From Chrysemys picta bellii (taxonomy: Eukaryota > Chordata > Testudines > Emydidae): 64,000 nucleotides of DNA. The DNA lies in assembly GCF_011386835.1 (NCBI RefSeq), contig NC_088794.1, forward strand, positions 65,488,506-65,552,505. Reading direction: 5' to 3'. The notes beneath the pieces were generated by a model that saw only the letters and a list, made by a program, of their open reading frames with translations, made no database searches and had not been told where the DNA came from. Positions 32,760 to 45,259 of the stretch are shown piece after piece. Made by a program: the position numbers and the translations under genes. Positions within the stretch are counted from its first letter, which is position 1; each line of letters opens with the position of its first letter.

Positions 32760-33818
32760 TGTCATGCTCATGAATGCCAACCTCAGGGCAGACTGTCAAA
32801 AAGCAGGGCAGAAACTCCAAACTGGTTGTATGTTCCATAATTAGATTTCACCAATCCAGTTACAGATGTGAACTCCTAAACTACTACAATAGTCTTACCA
32901 TGGAATCACAGACAGTCCATTTGGGCATTCCAGTCTGTCTTGCCACCTGGGCAGGCTGAAGTATGTGATAGATGGTCATTTTACACCAAAAATCACAATA
33001 ATGTTCAGGTTACTCCCCAGTCCCAAATGACCAGTCACTTACCCCAGGTCAATTGTACTCAGATCTCAAACCAAAGACGATGCCTGTAGCCAATCCTGTA
33101 ATAAACTAACTAAAGATTATTAACTAAGAAAAGAAATGTGTTATTTCCAAGGTTAAAACAGGAAACGTACACACACAAATGAGTTAGTCTTACATTCAAA
33201 AAGTTAATATAAGTTTCTGCAATAAGCATCTCTGTATGTCTTTTAGGGGTGACCCATGCCAAGCAGCATGGGGAATCTCTTGCATTTGTTTAGGAATCTT
33301 TGTCCCTTAAGATCCAGACAGCATAAAAAACCCCGTTTCTCCTTGTCAGGGATTTTTATCCCCTTCACCCCAGAATCCAGGCTGATGGGATGAGTTAATG
33401 TGCAGGCCTCCCATTCCTGGAGGGAGTGAGGAATGGAGTCAACACTTCTGCTGTCCTTTGAAGCTACACAATGCTGCCTGTGCCTTCAGTGGGCCATCTT
33501 GGGGGCAGGACGAACACTTTACCTGAATTAATGCTTGTCTTGTTCCAGGAGTTACACAGTTCTAGAGGTTTACAATACAGATAATAAATATAACTTTATA
33601 CCCTGGAATGCAGATATTTTAAGTAGGATTAATACATGTTGCATCCTACAAGCATTCCCTAAAGTCTAAACACTGAATGTGTTCTTATAACACTAATATC
33701 TATTTTAACTATATTAAGCCCCAGGTAAGCCAGACTGGTTTCCAGCTATACATTTGTTAGTGTTCAGTGAGGCCCTGGGCCTTTGGCATTAGCTAGCACC
33801 TGGTTTGCAAGCATCACA
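32760..33818 (-). mobile_element. Probable solo LTR, about 1.06 kb
   Basis: The ends are tgtcatgc (32760-32767) and gcatcaca (33811-33818), a TG...CA pair with 7 of 8 inverted matches. Flanking pentamers are caggc (32755-32759) and ccggc (33819-33823), 4 of 5 matching. This fits the 5-bp duplication of many LTR retroelements. No gag, pol or env frame is present, so it would be a solo LTR. Strand is guessed from an AATAA-like signal on the minus strand near 33120. It is old and carries no coding capacity. Confidence 0.5.
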
Positions 33819-33840
33819 CCGGCCATAATATATCTCTCTT

Positions 33841-33905
33841 CACAGATATCCAAATACTTTACAAAAGTGAGTAAGCATCATTATCCCCATTTTACAAATG
33901 GAGGA
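33841..33905. repeat. MIR/L2-type tail fragment
   Basis: aaatactttacaaaagtgag, then catcattatccccattttac and aaatggaggaat. This matches the well-known conserved 3' motif 'attatccccattttacagatggggaa' of MIR/L2 elements. The copy is short. Confidence 0.6.
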
Positions 33906-34600
33906 ATAATACATAAAATGCAAAACAAACAAAAAGCTCCAATATCTTTTTTAAGTATATAAAAATGGATTGAAAAGTGCAGTGATATTGCTGTTGAAGG
34001 GTAGGTATGGAAATCAGGCTCCTGAAAGTGATGCTGATGATGATCCGAATGATTTCTCCATCGCAGTATTCAGAAGCAGAAAGGAACATCTCGGATACTG
34101 TCATTTTCTATTGGGAAGGTAGAAATTATTTTTTTTAAATGCCTACATCTAGTGTGCAAACTCAGATCCCTTACAGCCTTTCCTCTGCTTGGGTTGTGCA
34201 AGGAGGGTGGGCAACAGTTAGGCCCTGATTCTTTAAACAGTTTATTCATGGAAGGTAAAGTTGTGAATATATGTAAGTGTTTGTAGGATCAGAGCATTAG
34301 TTACTTTTCCATAAAGCCATGTGTCAGTATTCCTCAAATGTCACAATTGTCATAGTTTTGGTCATGAGAAAATTGTGAAGCGACCAATTTTACAGTATTC
34401 CACAGCACTACAGATTACAGCAGAGATAATACAGTTGTTTGAGCTATTACTATGGAATGCTAGGATACATTTTATAAGGTTTGATCTTTTGGGGAATCTC
34501 TGTGTATTATATATGAATTCCAGATTGATTTTATGTACTCGCAGTATCCTCCTCCTGTGTTCTCCCTCATGCTTCTTTTGCTAAGGAGACAGGGAGGTGA
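33906..34600. other. Non-coding stretch with a degraded palindrome copy
   Basis: No gene was recognised. The sequence aggccctgattctttaaa near 34221 and tgtttgtaggatcagagc near 34280 look like the two arms of a degraded palindrome-family member. Confidence 0.4.
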
Positions 34601-35610
34601 TGTCGATCTATGAATAGGTCAATTAGTAAAGACTATCCACATCTGAATAGACCTTATGTGAGGAGAAGAAGTGACGGCATCCTGACCTCTTTGCAGGGGG
34701 CTGGCGTTTGAAGAAGAGGAATTTCCCCAAAAGCAGAACAAAAAGATCAGGTGTTAGTGCTGTAAGCACTGAGCTTGAGACATAGAGTAGGGCCTCACAT
34801 AGAGAAAGGAAGCTTGGTCAGGAAAGAGGAGCAGAGGGATATTCATTCATAAACTTCAGGACCAACTGAGAAAGAAGGAAACTGGCTGTGGCGGAATGGG
34901 GGAGGGGGGAGAGGAGGCGGTAGACTTCTTGATTGTGCAGGATGGGAGGGACCCTGGACTCAGTGGAGGACTCTGCTCTAAGCTCAAAAAACTCTCAAGT
35001 GGTGAAGAAACTGAAGCAGGGAAATGCATACAAGTGTGTTAGTGTTTTGCCTGAACCTGTATATTTCTTGTATCTTCTAAAGTAAAGAGTTTTGATTAGT
35101 TTTGGAATCTGTTGCAAAGCTAGTGTGCCTATTTGCATCCACTATCACATCACGTGTTCCTGAAGAGGTTGACTGTAAGCCAGAGTACCCACAAAGTGGA
35201 ACACTGGAAAAGGAAGTGTTTAAGCAACTGGGGTGTCAGTGACAGGGCTGGGGGAGAGGAGGCAGTGCTGGTCATGATGGCCTGGGCCACAAGGTCCCAT
35301 TTCTGATAGGGGGTAACATGGAGAGTCTGTGCCCAGGAAATGAGCCAGAGAGGTCAATGAAAAAAAACAGGGTGGAGCCTGCTCAGACTCAGGAAGCTTG
35401 GAACATAAGTTTGGCATGGTCAGACCCAAACAAAGCAGCCTGGAAAGTGTCCAGCTGTGTGTGTGTGTAGTGGTGGGAGTTGGGCTTACTGGCTGAGTCC
35501 CACGTGCTGTGGGATCAAATGCAGCAGCCTAGTGAGTGTCCAGAGGGGGCTTTACCAGATCTAGCAACAGAATTTAGTGCTAATCTATTCAAGTTGGAGC
35601 TAGTTACACA
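34600..35610 (+). repeat. Possible LTR-like interspersed repeat, unclassified
   Basis: Purine-rich sequence with a possible polyadenylation context near 35080 (aaagtaaagagttttgatta) and a gtgtgtgtgtgt run near 35458. The end gtgtccagagggggctttac near 35538 resembles a turtle interspersed repeat, but I cannot confirm it. No TG...CA termini or duplication was resolved. The minus-strand open frame at 35220-35429 lacks signatures. Confidence 0.25.
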
Positions 35611-35614
35611 TTAG

Positions 35615-38600
35615 AAAAGGTAAGCATCATGCTGGAAATTTTCTGTTCCGTAATGGCGTCCTACAATTTTACCTCCAGTTCTTCTATTTTTTTAAACTAT
35701 AATAATGGACTATGGGAGTTTACAATAGTAGTATTACAGTGTCATTTGAGTCATTTGTACAATATTCTAGTATTTTTATATGGGTTGGTTGAACAAATTG
35801 ATGGATATTAAATATATGAGGGGGGAATTATCTGAGGGTATCTTGGGGGTTATTTTAGAGACTAACAAGACAAGACAGTTATTTTGAGCAACAATCAAAT
35901 AATAATTTTACATGGAATAACTCTTTGAGAGTTGTCTGATTCACTGATAATTAAATTTTAATTGAGTCTTGTTTGGCCTGAGTGATTATGTTCATGCTCC
36001 AGTGACCATGCCCTCTAAGTACTAAGGCATGTAATTAGACCTTTCTTTGACCTTTCAATATCATGTTGACCATATCTAGGTTATAACAGATCCATGGCCT
36101 AGATAGTTGTTTAGAGCCAGATGGTGTTTTCATGCAAAATTAACACAAGAGGTTGCTACAAAGCTCCTAGTACCACGCACAGAACGAGAATGGATTGAGA
36201 CAGCATGATATCATGAACTACAACTGAACTTACCAAGTTTGAATATTTGCTGTAACAATTTATCCTTTATGACCTGGAATTTCTTATCAAATTGTTGCAT
36301 AATAGATGGGGGCCTTGATTTTAAATTATTACTTTTAATAATACTTCATCTGTTTCCTCAAAATATGTAATATAAACTGACATTTTTACATCATTGATAT
36401 ATTTAGCTAGATATAAAAATAGTTTTTTAGAGTCACAGAAGGATGTTTATTACTGTCTCTTCATGAAGTTTCATTTTGGCTCGGCCCCATTTTAGGAGTT
36501 CAAATATTTCTCAGTTTTCACAGATATGCAGATAGTTTTACCAGAAATGCAAAATGTAAGTGTAGTAGTGAACCTCTGTCTGACAAAGCTGACATACAAA
36601 TGTTCTCAGATAAAAAGATTATAGCCAAGATTAAAACTGCTGCAGATTTTAGGTGCATCAGTTTTTGAGTATGCACCTTGAAACTCCTTAAAGGGGCCTG
36701 ATATTTTTAGAAAGCGCTGAATATCCCCCAGGGGTGTATACTTTGGCACTCAAAAATCATTAGTCACTTTTGGGAATCTTGGCATATTGCTTAATAAACT
36801 TACAACCTTAGACCCGCTATAAATACAAGGACATGAAATAACTGGAAAGAATTTTCATATAAATGGTTTCATCTTTACCGGAGCTGTTTCTTCACATAGC
36901 TGTCTATGAATTCAGCATTGAATAATACACCAAATAATCCATACTTCTCTGTGCAATCCTTATGTCTGTGGTTAGGTAGATAGCTGGTATGTGAAACAGA
37001 TTTTAGTATGTCTATTGCTTTGATGGAAAAAGTATGATAAGATACTAAACCAAATTCTTCCCTGATGTAACTTCATGGCAGTTTTGCTGATGATGAATTT
37101 GGCCTGTTCAGTTCAAAGTCAACTGAGATTGTATCTATAATAATGAGATTTCACTTTGGCCCTTACTGCACTTTGGTAGACATTGGATATGAAGTCCTGC
37201 AATACATTTTTTTTTTAGCATTGCCTCAGTTTTGTATATCTTCATTTAAGAGATTTATATTCTTTCTGACCCAGATCCCACTGCTAGTCTGCATTCTGCA
37301 CCTTCCCTTGTGTTCAGGTAATGTGTCCAAGATGTGTATGGAAATCCAGATAGGGGAATACTGAGTTTACATACCGTAGCTTATATGTATGTGTGTGTAT
37401 GAGGAACATATAAGCCATGAAAAGTGTCTTGGGACTCCTGGATTTCCTTATGTTTTTGTCAGCAAAAGTCTTCAATTATCAAATTTCAGTTTTCCAGTTG
37501 GCTAACACTTAGGTAAAAACTTGAGTGTTTCAAAATCTTAGTTGTTAAATAAGCAGTTTCTAATTTTCTTGAAGAAGCTAACAGTCCCAAGGATTTTATA
37601 ACTACATTCCTCTCTGAAATCGTGTTTTCCTTTCTGTCTGAGCAAGGATAGACCCTAACAATTGCCCTATCCTGAAAGAGAACTAGATGTCGAATCAGGT
37701 GCTTAATCTTCTATCACTTACTCATGTATAAATCAAGAGTAACTCCACAAACCCCGTGGAGTTACACCAGTATAGAACTGATGTATGTGAGTGTTATCTC
37801 AGTGACAGAACAGTTCCATCATAATTTAGTTTGTTTGTTCTAGTCTCCTCTCAATGTGTGCTGGATGAGGGTTGGTTTGGAGGATAAGCAGCATGGGTGA
37901 ATAGAAACAGAATTTGTCGATGCTGTCAAGTAATTCACAGTAATTAAAAATAAGTGATTTATTTTTATATTTAATTTAAGTACTAAATAAAACTAACATT
38001 AAGTAATTTAGATACTTAGGGCCCGATCCTACAAATACTATTCATTAGAAACTAAGGGCCAGGTTTCACCTCCTTGGGAGTAAGCTGTGTAGGGAAAGGG
38101 AAGGGTATCCGTTCCCACTCACTTTGTTCTGTTCTTCATGCCAGATTGTGCTCCCTTGAACTGCATATGCAGGGGCCTTCCAAGTATAGATCTTACACCT
38201 TCTTTGTGGAAGGGCTCTCCATAGCACCATTCTTCCTTTTCCCCATACCCAGTGGATGACCGTCTGATGGGTTGTAATTCACATTGGGAGGGAGAGGATC
38301 TGTACGGGCAGGGAGAAGGTTTTCCTGTGTTTGGGGGTGGGGAACATAGGAAGGCACACTGTTCTCCCTCTGGCATTTACCTGTGTTACATTTTCCTTAA
38401 GAGAGCTTCCTTCGCGGTGGGGAAACTCCTCTTTAAGGAAAGCCCTTGGGAAGAGCAACAGCCACAGGGAGTCCCTGGTAGCCCAAACCCATTGGAACTG
38501 TAACTGCCAGGGACCAAGGTATGTGAAACATTTGAACTCAGGCTGGTGGAGGCTCCAAACCTCCATGCAGATCCCTTGGAACTTCAGGAGGTGAGTGGGA

Positions 38601-39867
38601 TTTGGAGGCTGGCCCTATGGTTTGTTCTGCAGAAGACAAATCTTGACAGAACAGCTTTGCAAAGTGAGCCTCACAAATTTCCCATTCCCTTATCAGCTTC
38701 CATCTTTGTTCCCTCTCATGGTAAAAATCCAGCTTATTTTTCTGTCGTGGGGTGGATGGGCAGTTATAGCTTGACCTTTTGCACTATCAGTTTGGAAGCC
38801 CATCTGTGGCAGACAGTAGATTTGATGTAGACGTCATTGAGAGAGACAGAAATGGAAACTTGTGATGACATTTTTAGGGAATCACTCTCCAGAGTTGAAC
38901 TCTACTCTGTTTACCACATGGTTTGTTTTATTCTCTCAGTCAGACACATCCAGAAAAGCCATAATCAAATCACTGTTACTTGATTTGTAAAACCTACGTA
39001 GCCCATTTTGACTGAAAGTAGTGGCTAAAGTAACCAAAAAGGAGCTGCACTCCCATCTTCTAAAAATCACACAGGAGCCTCCTCTCCTCTTCCTAGCTTG
39101 GGGAATGAGTGCTCTCCCACAGCTCCCCCTACTCTCAGACTGGTGCACTGAATCCATACTCTCCAGTTTCATTGTATTTTAACTGCTGACTGCAAATTTA
39201 AATATGAATGGGTTTAATATGTGCTTATAGTGTAAGTCAGCTTTGGGGACTCATAAAGTACTAGATAACGCAAACAAACATGGGAGATTCAGCCCACACT
39301 TACAGTCTGCTTTTGTCTGTTTTACTCTGTACTTCCAAACAATAGGTTGCAGTAAGTATTCAATTTTCTGATGAGGCTTAAAAGAACTTAGGCTCTCTTG
39401 CGCATCAGCATGGAACTCCTGTTTCTCCATGATAAGAAGGCGTTTGCCTTCAGGGAGAAGGAAAATGATTGAATGTGTGTGTTTTACATCACTTGAACCA
39501 CGATCATGTTACTGAAACAGGCCAAGGCATTAACAGGGTTTGGCCACTAGGGAATTAAGAGTCAGCCATATATCATATATCCTAGACATATGTTGCTTAA
39601 AAAAAAAAAGGTGTTGAGGAGAGATGCGTTGAGGGTTACAGTTCTATAGATATAGGGGTATGACATATGTAAATAAAATATAATGTATGCTGAATGTTAA
39701 AAGTGATCCTAAACGATGAATGAACTCTGAAGAAAAACATAAGGTTAATATTTGGCATGGTGGCCAGAAATGATAAAAAGACTTTCAAATTCACAGGTCT
39801 GTGTCACTGGTCATACAGCATTTACAGTATTGAATGCCTTTTATTTTTATGTATCTAATTCTTTTAG
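35615..39867. other. Non-coding stretch, mostly featureless
   Basis: About 4.2 kb with no exon or complete repeat. Overlapping open frames on both strands at 38074-38830 have no family signature. A perfect 10-bp stem lies at 37739-37765. Confidence 0.45.
37739..37765. repeat. Perfect 10-bp hairpin
   Basis: gtaactccac (37739-37748) and gtggagttac (37756-37765) are exact inverted copies with a 7-nt loop. The gtggagttac motif resembles the inner arm of the dispersed palindrome family, so this is probably a partial member. Confidence 0.6.
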
Positions 39868-40087
39868 AAAAAGCAACAGAGGGTCCTGTGGCACCTTTAA
39901 GACTAACAGAAGTATTGGAAGCATAAGCTTTCGTGGGTAAGAACCTCACTTCTTCAGATGCAAGAAGAAGTGAGGTTCTTACCCACGAAAACTTATGCTC
40001 CCAATACTTCTGTTAGTCTTAAAGGTGCCACAGTACCTTCTGTTGCTTTTTACAGATTCAGACTAACACAGCTACCCCTCTGATACT
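39868..40087 (-). mobile_element. Inverted-dimer SINE-like element with 12-bp TSD
   Basis: Two arms of about 87 bp (39869-39955 and 39965-40051) are inverted copies at over 90% identity, separated by 9 bp. The arms share aagcaacagagggtcctgtg, aagactaacagaagtattgg and tcgtgggtaagaacctcact. Beyond the right arm is a 36-bp unpaired tail with gattcagactaacacagcta. An exact 12-bp duplication taattcttttag flanks the whole unit (39856-39867 and 40088-40099). A duplication of that length fits LINE-type target-primed insertion better than cut-and-paste transposition. The sequence is a repeat I associate with turtles. No RNA polymerase III promoter boxes are convincing. Confidence 0.85.
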
Positions 40088-40668
40088 TAATTCTTTTAGG
40101 TTTCTCCTGACATCTTGCAACTGTATATTCATAACATCTATCCTTCCTTCCTTCCAGAATTAAATGGCTTAAGTATTTCATTGTTCCTTGAAAATTTACT
40201 TATCATATCCTTACCCTCATCTGATAAGTTGTGTCAAAAGCAGCTATTGTATCTCTGAGCCTTTTAAGATTTTTACATTACTCTATAACCTAGAAGGCAG
40301 GGATGTCATTTGGTGTGTGGTTCAGGCTAAAACTCTACATGCTGTAATAATATTGACACTAACTCTGCATAGTTCATTCACTTCCTTTCACATACTAGAC
40401 ATATTGACTATTCCCATTGACTATGAGTGACACACACTATGCAGAGACCCTGAACCAGTTGCTGACCATTTTTAAGTAGTGGTGCTCCAGAGCATGAAAA
40501 TCTTTGCAGGAATACTTAATATGCTAGATGTTCCCATAGACTAAAAATATACCAAAGAGGAGGAAATGGAAAGGAAAATTTTGTGATCTGCCAGGAGCAT
40601 ATGGGGAGTCATAATTCAAAATGCTTTTCTCTTAATGTTACATTAGCTTTGTCATATTACTGTCTAAA

Positions 40669-40748
40669 GGTCAAATCCTCAGCCGACCTAAATCTTTGTA
40701 CTGAAGCTAGTAGAGCTATGCTGATTTCCATCAGCTGAAGATCTGACC
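40669..40748. repeat. Short palindromic repeat (dispersed family)
   Basis: ggtcaaatcctcagccga at the left pairs with tcagctgaagatctgacc at the right. The core is degraded. It sits only 19 bp from the next palindrome. Confidence 0.6.
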
Positions 40749-40766
40749 CTAAAATCTAGAAGCTTA

Positions 40767-40893
40767 GGGCTTTGTCCTGCAACTTGTTGCAGGTGGATGG
40801 ACTGCTTTGCCGGTGCTCAGCACTGTTTAAGTCAGTGGAGATATATGCAAGCTCAGCAGTCCACGTGTACCCAAGAAGTTGCAGGATCCAGGC
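40767..40893. repeat. Palindromic repeat, gatcctgcaa sub-type
   Basis: gggctttgtcctgcaactt and ggatggactgc at the left pair with gcagtccacgtgtacccaag and aagttgcaggatccaggc at the right. The arms are about 35 bp with the core gtttaagtcagtggag. Confidence 0.7.
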
Positions 40894-40899
40894 TTTAGC

Positions 40900-41940
40900 C
40901 AAGTCTAGGGACCACACACATTCTGGCTAAAGGTGTAGGGACTGTGTATTTTTAAAAATAAAATAGCTGCATTCTGCATCTCTGTACACTCCCCAGTCAT
41001 GTCATGGGCTAGATCCTTAGCTGGTTTATATCAGTATATCTCTTTAAATACTTTCTTCAGCATATTTTATTTATCCACAATAACAGATCTCGTGATCTTA
41101 CTCAGATGTGTACAGAGACCTCCATTTGCCTAAGGGTGAACTGTCAAATGTGATTTCCAACCAGGTTTTCTTGTGGGTATAGTTTAGTGTCTTCTTCTTC
41201 AGTCTGCCAACCTCTTCTAGTGGGTACAGTGTAACTTTAGGTCTCAAGGAACAGGCAGTGTTAACCTGTGAAATCATGATTTTCACTGTGCAATATAAGC
41301 TGTCACCCAGGAAAGCAGTGTACAATGCATCTGTGAAATGTATGAAAAGAAGTCCAGGAATTCAGTTAATTAACCACATCAGTTTCTTAACGTGATCAAT
41401 TTTAATTAAACTGAATTTTAATAGCGATCTGTGTAGTCTGTAGAGAGCAATTGCTAATTCTACAAAGCATGTGCTGCTTTTCACTTCAGATTTGCTCCCA
41501 TCTAATTAATATGGATAGGGCATTAAGCCTTTTTGGACTCTGGTGGTTTTCATTTCATGACTATTAATGATTTTAATGAACTGGACTAATTCAGTAGTTT
41601 TCATCCTAGTGTTTCAGAGCTTTGTTCATCACAAATTTCAGGTTTATAATTGGTTTCCAGGTCTTAACAGTGGTCATTGATCAGCTTCAGCAGTTTCTTT
41701 TACAACCCAGTAGGAACATAAGAAAAGTTTTTAACCCTTTGCTAGCACAAGCCCACTGCAGCAACACCCGAAGTCTGCAGCAGCATCCAAAGGTAGAAGG
41801 TTGGACATGTAAGTTTGTTGTGAATACTAAATTGCGACACTGGGCAGAGCAGAAAGTGTTGCTGTTTAGGAAGTGAAAGAATCGCAGTGTGTAATACTAA
41901 TGAGCAAACAAGCAAAGTTAAAGGTAAAAGTGTAGAAATC
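40900..41940. other. Non-coding stretch without recognised element
   Basis: No gene or complete repeat was seen. The open frames at 41098-41325 and 41622-41876 have no family signature. Confidence 0.45.
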
Positions 41941-41943
41941 TTA

Positions 41944-42196
41944 GGCTGTCTACACTGCGCAGCTGTGCCACTGTGGACGCACCGTTGCAAGGTCCGCTGT
42001 GTGGCTGCTCTTTATCACTGGGAGAGAGCTCTCCTGGAGACAAAATAAAACCACCTCCAATGATGGGCAGTAGCTTCTTTGGCAGGAGAGCGTCTCCCAC
42101 AGACGAAGCGCTATCCACACTGGCGCTTTTGTCGTGTTTTTTCACACCCAGAGCAACAAACGTTTTAGAGACGAAAGTGCCAGAGTAGACGTAGCC
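41944..42196. mobile_element. Harbinger-like MITE, 253 bp, TTA duplication
   Basis: The left end is ggctgtctacactgcgcagc. The right end, on the minus strand, is ggctacgtctactctgg. The triplet tta flanks both sides (41941-41943 and 42197-42199), as in PIF/Harbinger elements. Interior motifs such as gggagagagctctcctggag and ctttggcaggagagcgtctc form inner inverted segments. There is no coding capacity. It shares terminal motif and duplication with the 15063 element. Confidence 0.85.
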
Positions 42197-42319
42197 TTAG
42201 TCTATTCATGACGCACAGAATTTTAATTAACAGTATTGATCATCTGATATTTTATTTATGTATCTATGTATTTTGTTACATGGAATGTTGTATTGAAACC
42301 TAAGCTTCAATGTAGACTG

Positions 42320-42377
42320 AGCCTGATTCTCTTCTGCCCTATCTATGTAAGGTGCATGGCAGTGGAGAATCAGGTCT
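42320..42377. repeat. Short palindromic repeat (dispersed family)
   Basis: agcctgattctcttctgcc at the left pairs with ggcagtggagaatcaggtct at the right. At 58 bp it is a compact member that lacks the usual core. Confidence 0.7.
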
Positions 42378-42528
42378 GTTGATTTGTCTGTAAATCAAGG
42401 CACTGTATAAATAATAACAAACAGATGGAATCTTTCCTTCCAGTTTTTTCTGTATCTTGGGCATTGTCTAGGATATATTGTAAAGTGTTCAATGCAGGAA
42501 CTGTTGCTCACTACATGTTTGTATAGTG

Positions 42529-42836
42529 CAGGGGTAGGCAACCTATGGCACGAGTGAAGGCGGCACGTGAGCTGATTTTCAGTGGCACTCACACTGCCCG
42601 GGTACTGGCCACCAGTCCGGGGGGCTCTGCATTTTAATTTAATTTTAAATGAAACTTCTTAAACATTTTAAAAATCTTATTTACTTTACATACAACAATA
42701 GTTTAGTTATATATTATAGATTTATAGAAAAAGACCTTCTAAAAATGTTAAAATGTATTACTGGCATGCGAAACCTTAAATTAGAGTGAATAAATGAAGA
42801 CTCGACACACCACTTCTGAAAGGTTGCCAACCCCTG
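42529..42836. mobile_element. Non-autonomous hAT element, 308 bp
   Basis: The ends are caggggtaggcaacct (42529) and aggttgccaacccctg (42821-42836), near-perfect inverted repeats. The flanks are gtatagtg (42521-42528) and gcatagtg (42837-42844), an 8-bp duplication with one mismatch. The interior is AT-rich with no transposase. Confidence 0.92.
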
Positions 42837-42844
42837 GCATAGTG

Positions 42845-44839
42845 CTTAGCACAAAAGGACCCTGATCTTTGCTGAAGCCTTAAAGTGTTACTGTAATACT
42901 AGTATTAATAAATGAACCCTTCATGCAGGACAAACATACCTTTCAGGTTATAGTAAAAATAATAATAAAAAAGTCACTTGAAGACTATATAAAAATTAAA
43001 CAGTGTATACAGGGGTTGTTAGACAGTATTTAACAGATTATATTGCAAACTGCTTTGATCCCTACATGAAATACTAAAAGCTAAAAACTCTTTGAGCAAA
43101 AATACGGCTTTTTTTTTATTTATTCTTGCTGCTGTCGGAGCCTGTCTTGTTGGTCCTGCAAAACTTCAGGCCTCCTAATTTTGGGGAACAAGTAATCTCA
43201 GATTTCATTTTGCATTTAGTTAGTAGCTCATTCCTGGTGAAGATATATTTTTTCAAGGCTAAATGAAAGGCTAAACTGGGCTCCAGAAAAAATAAGCAAT
43301 GAGATTTTAAGACTCAAAATGCTAGATTATTCATAATCCCTTTCACAGTGTCGCTGCTGCTGTTGACAGTCTGGGGAAAAGCTATCTCCTAGCTAGATAT
43401 ATGTAGTATGGCATGCTACCTTCTAGCCAGCGTAACCTCTGTTTATTGTAATGAAAGGGTAGCATGATCTTCGTCATGTTTGGTGCTGACTAAGTTGTTG
43501 TCTGGCATGTAAGCTTATTAAACTTAAAAGAAAAAAGGTTACCTTTGGATTTGTAATCAATCTTGCAGAGCTTGTGGGTTGGGAGGAAGACAGTATTGAG
43601 TGCATGAGATAATCCTTTTGGGAGCATGAAGAATAAAAAGAAAACAAAATTGGGTTCTTCTCTTTGCTACACTTGCTCACAGGGGAAAAGTTTGGGGGAT
43701 GGATGCTTTTCTCACTTTATTTAAGATGACTTAAAATAGGATTTGCATGTCATTTCCATTTCCATATGTGTTCTAGGTGGGATTTGTTCATTTAATGTAA
43801 TTAACAACTTGCTCTAGTGATTCTATAAAGTCAAAACACATCCTTTATACAAGGACAGGCAAAGAGCTAAGGTTATAATAGCATGCAATAAATTCTAAAA
43901 ATGTCTATATCTTTATATTAATTCCCTCTGAATAATGTGAGTAGCAGTTACGAGTTTGAGATACCACTGCTTGTCCCCTGTCCTCAGATTCACCATAAGT
44001 AAATGTTGACATTTTAATGACAACCACTTGGTATGTGCATTGAGAGGAAAATCTATGCATATAAAGATATAAAGTGTGTGTGTGTTAGGTACAGTGTCAT
44101 GCAGTCTTACTTGCAAAATTGTTTCAAATTGGTTAGAAATACTATTATATGAGTTGGCTGAAAATCCATAGGAAAGTTAAAGGTAAAGTTGCGTGAAGGT
44201 GTTTTTATTTTGGAGGATACTGAATTGGAAGGAGTTGCAAATACTAATGAGGACAGTAAAATGATAATAAAACGCCACAATAACAACCAAGAGAGATTAG
44301 AAGAAACAGGCAGAAAAGCTGAAAAATGTTATATGTAGGGAAACATGTGCAAGGGAGAGTAACTGGGAAGGAGAATGGTGAAAGCAGTAATGAGAGGGAC
44401 AGACAAGTCTTCCTCTGTGTTTGATAAGTACTGAGCACAATGGTGCTGTGATTTGGAAAATGGTCACATTTTAAATGGATGGATCCCAATTCTTTCGTCA
44501 CTGCAGTCAATGTGATCGCACAAATATAAGTCCCATGATGTCATAAGCTTTACAGAAGAAAGCTGTGTATTTCTTGAATTATTTATTTTACATAAAACAT
44601 TTATGAAATGCCTACTGAACAACATGTAAGAGCTATATAATATAATCAATATAAGCATTAAAATCAAAATGAATGTCAGGCACAACATACATCTTGTGGG
44701 TTTGCCCTTCAGCTATGCAAAGCATGTGGCTAAGAAACTTTTCCTGCCTTCCTTGATGCCATGGCCTCCCAGGAAGGTCTAAGTTAGAGGAGCAATAGAG
44801 CTGCTATAGCTTACACCAGCTGTAACAGTTCCCTGAGGG
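42845..44839. other. Non-coding stretch without recognised element
   Basis: About 2 kb without gene or recognisable repeat. The open frames at 43474-43680, 43913-44116, 44244-44510 and 44464-44688 (all minus) are short and lack signatures. Confidence 0.45.
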
Positions 44840-45250
44840 CAGAGCCGTCTTTAGGCATATGCAGCATACGCGGCTGCGTAGTGCACCCGAGAATTTGGGG
44901 CACCACTGGGACAGCAGGTAAGAGCGGGTTGGCTCCTGCACACTCAGTGCACACTGCAGTCTCCTTAGTCAGGGACCATATTCACAGAGCTGAATGCACC
45001 GGTGGGGAACTGTGACTCTCCACTGCTGTGAGGTGGACTGGGCAGTTTGGTATCCTTTGCTGCCTCATCCCTCTCCCCTGGGCTGCGAGCCCGGGCTGCG
45101 TACGAAGCTCGATGTGTGTCAGCAATGAGAAGGCAGGGGGTTCTTCTGGGGGTCCATGGGCAGGGCGTGGTGGCTGTGCCCCAAGTTGGACATAGGGGCA
45201 CCAGTTTAATAATACTGCATAGGGCCCCATAAATCCTAAGAATGGTCCTG
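44840..45250. mobile_element. hAT-like non-autonomous element, 411 bp
   Basis: The left end is cagagccgtctttaggcata. The right end, on the minus strand, is caggaccattcttagga. These are imperfect inverted repeats of about 16 bp. The flanks are cctgaggg (44832-44839) and cctgtggg (45251-45258), an 8-bp duplication with one mismatch. The interior is moderately GC-rich and yields chance open frames on both strands. No transposase is visible. Confidence 0.8.
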
Positions 45251-45259
45251 CCTGTGGGG

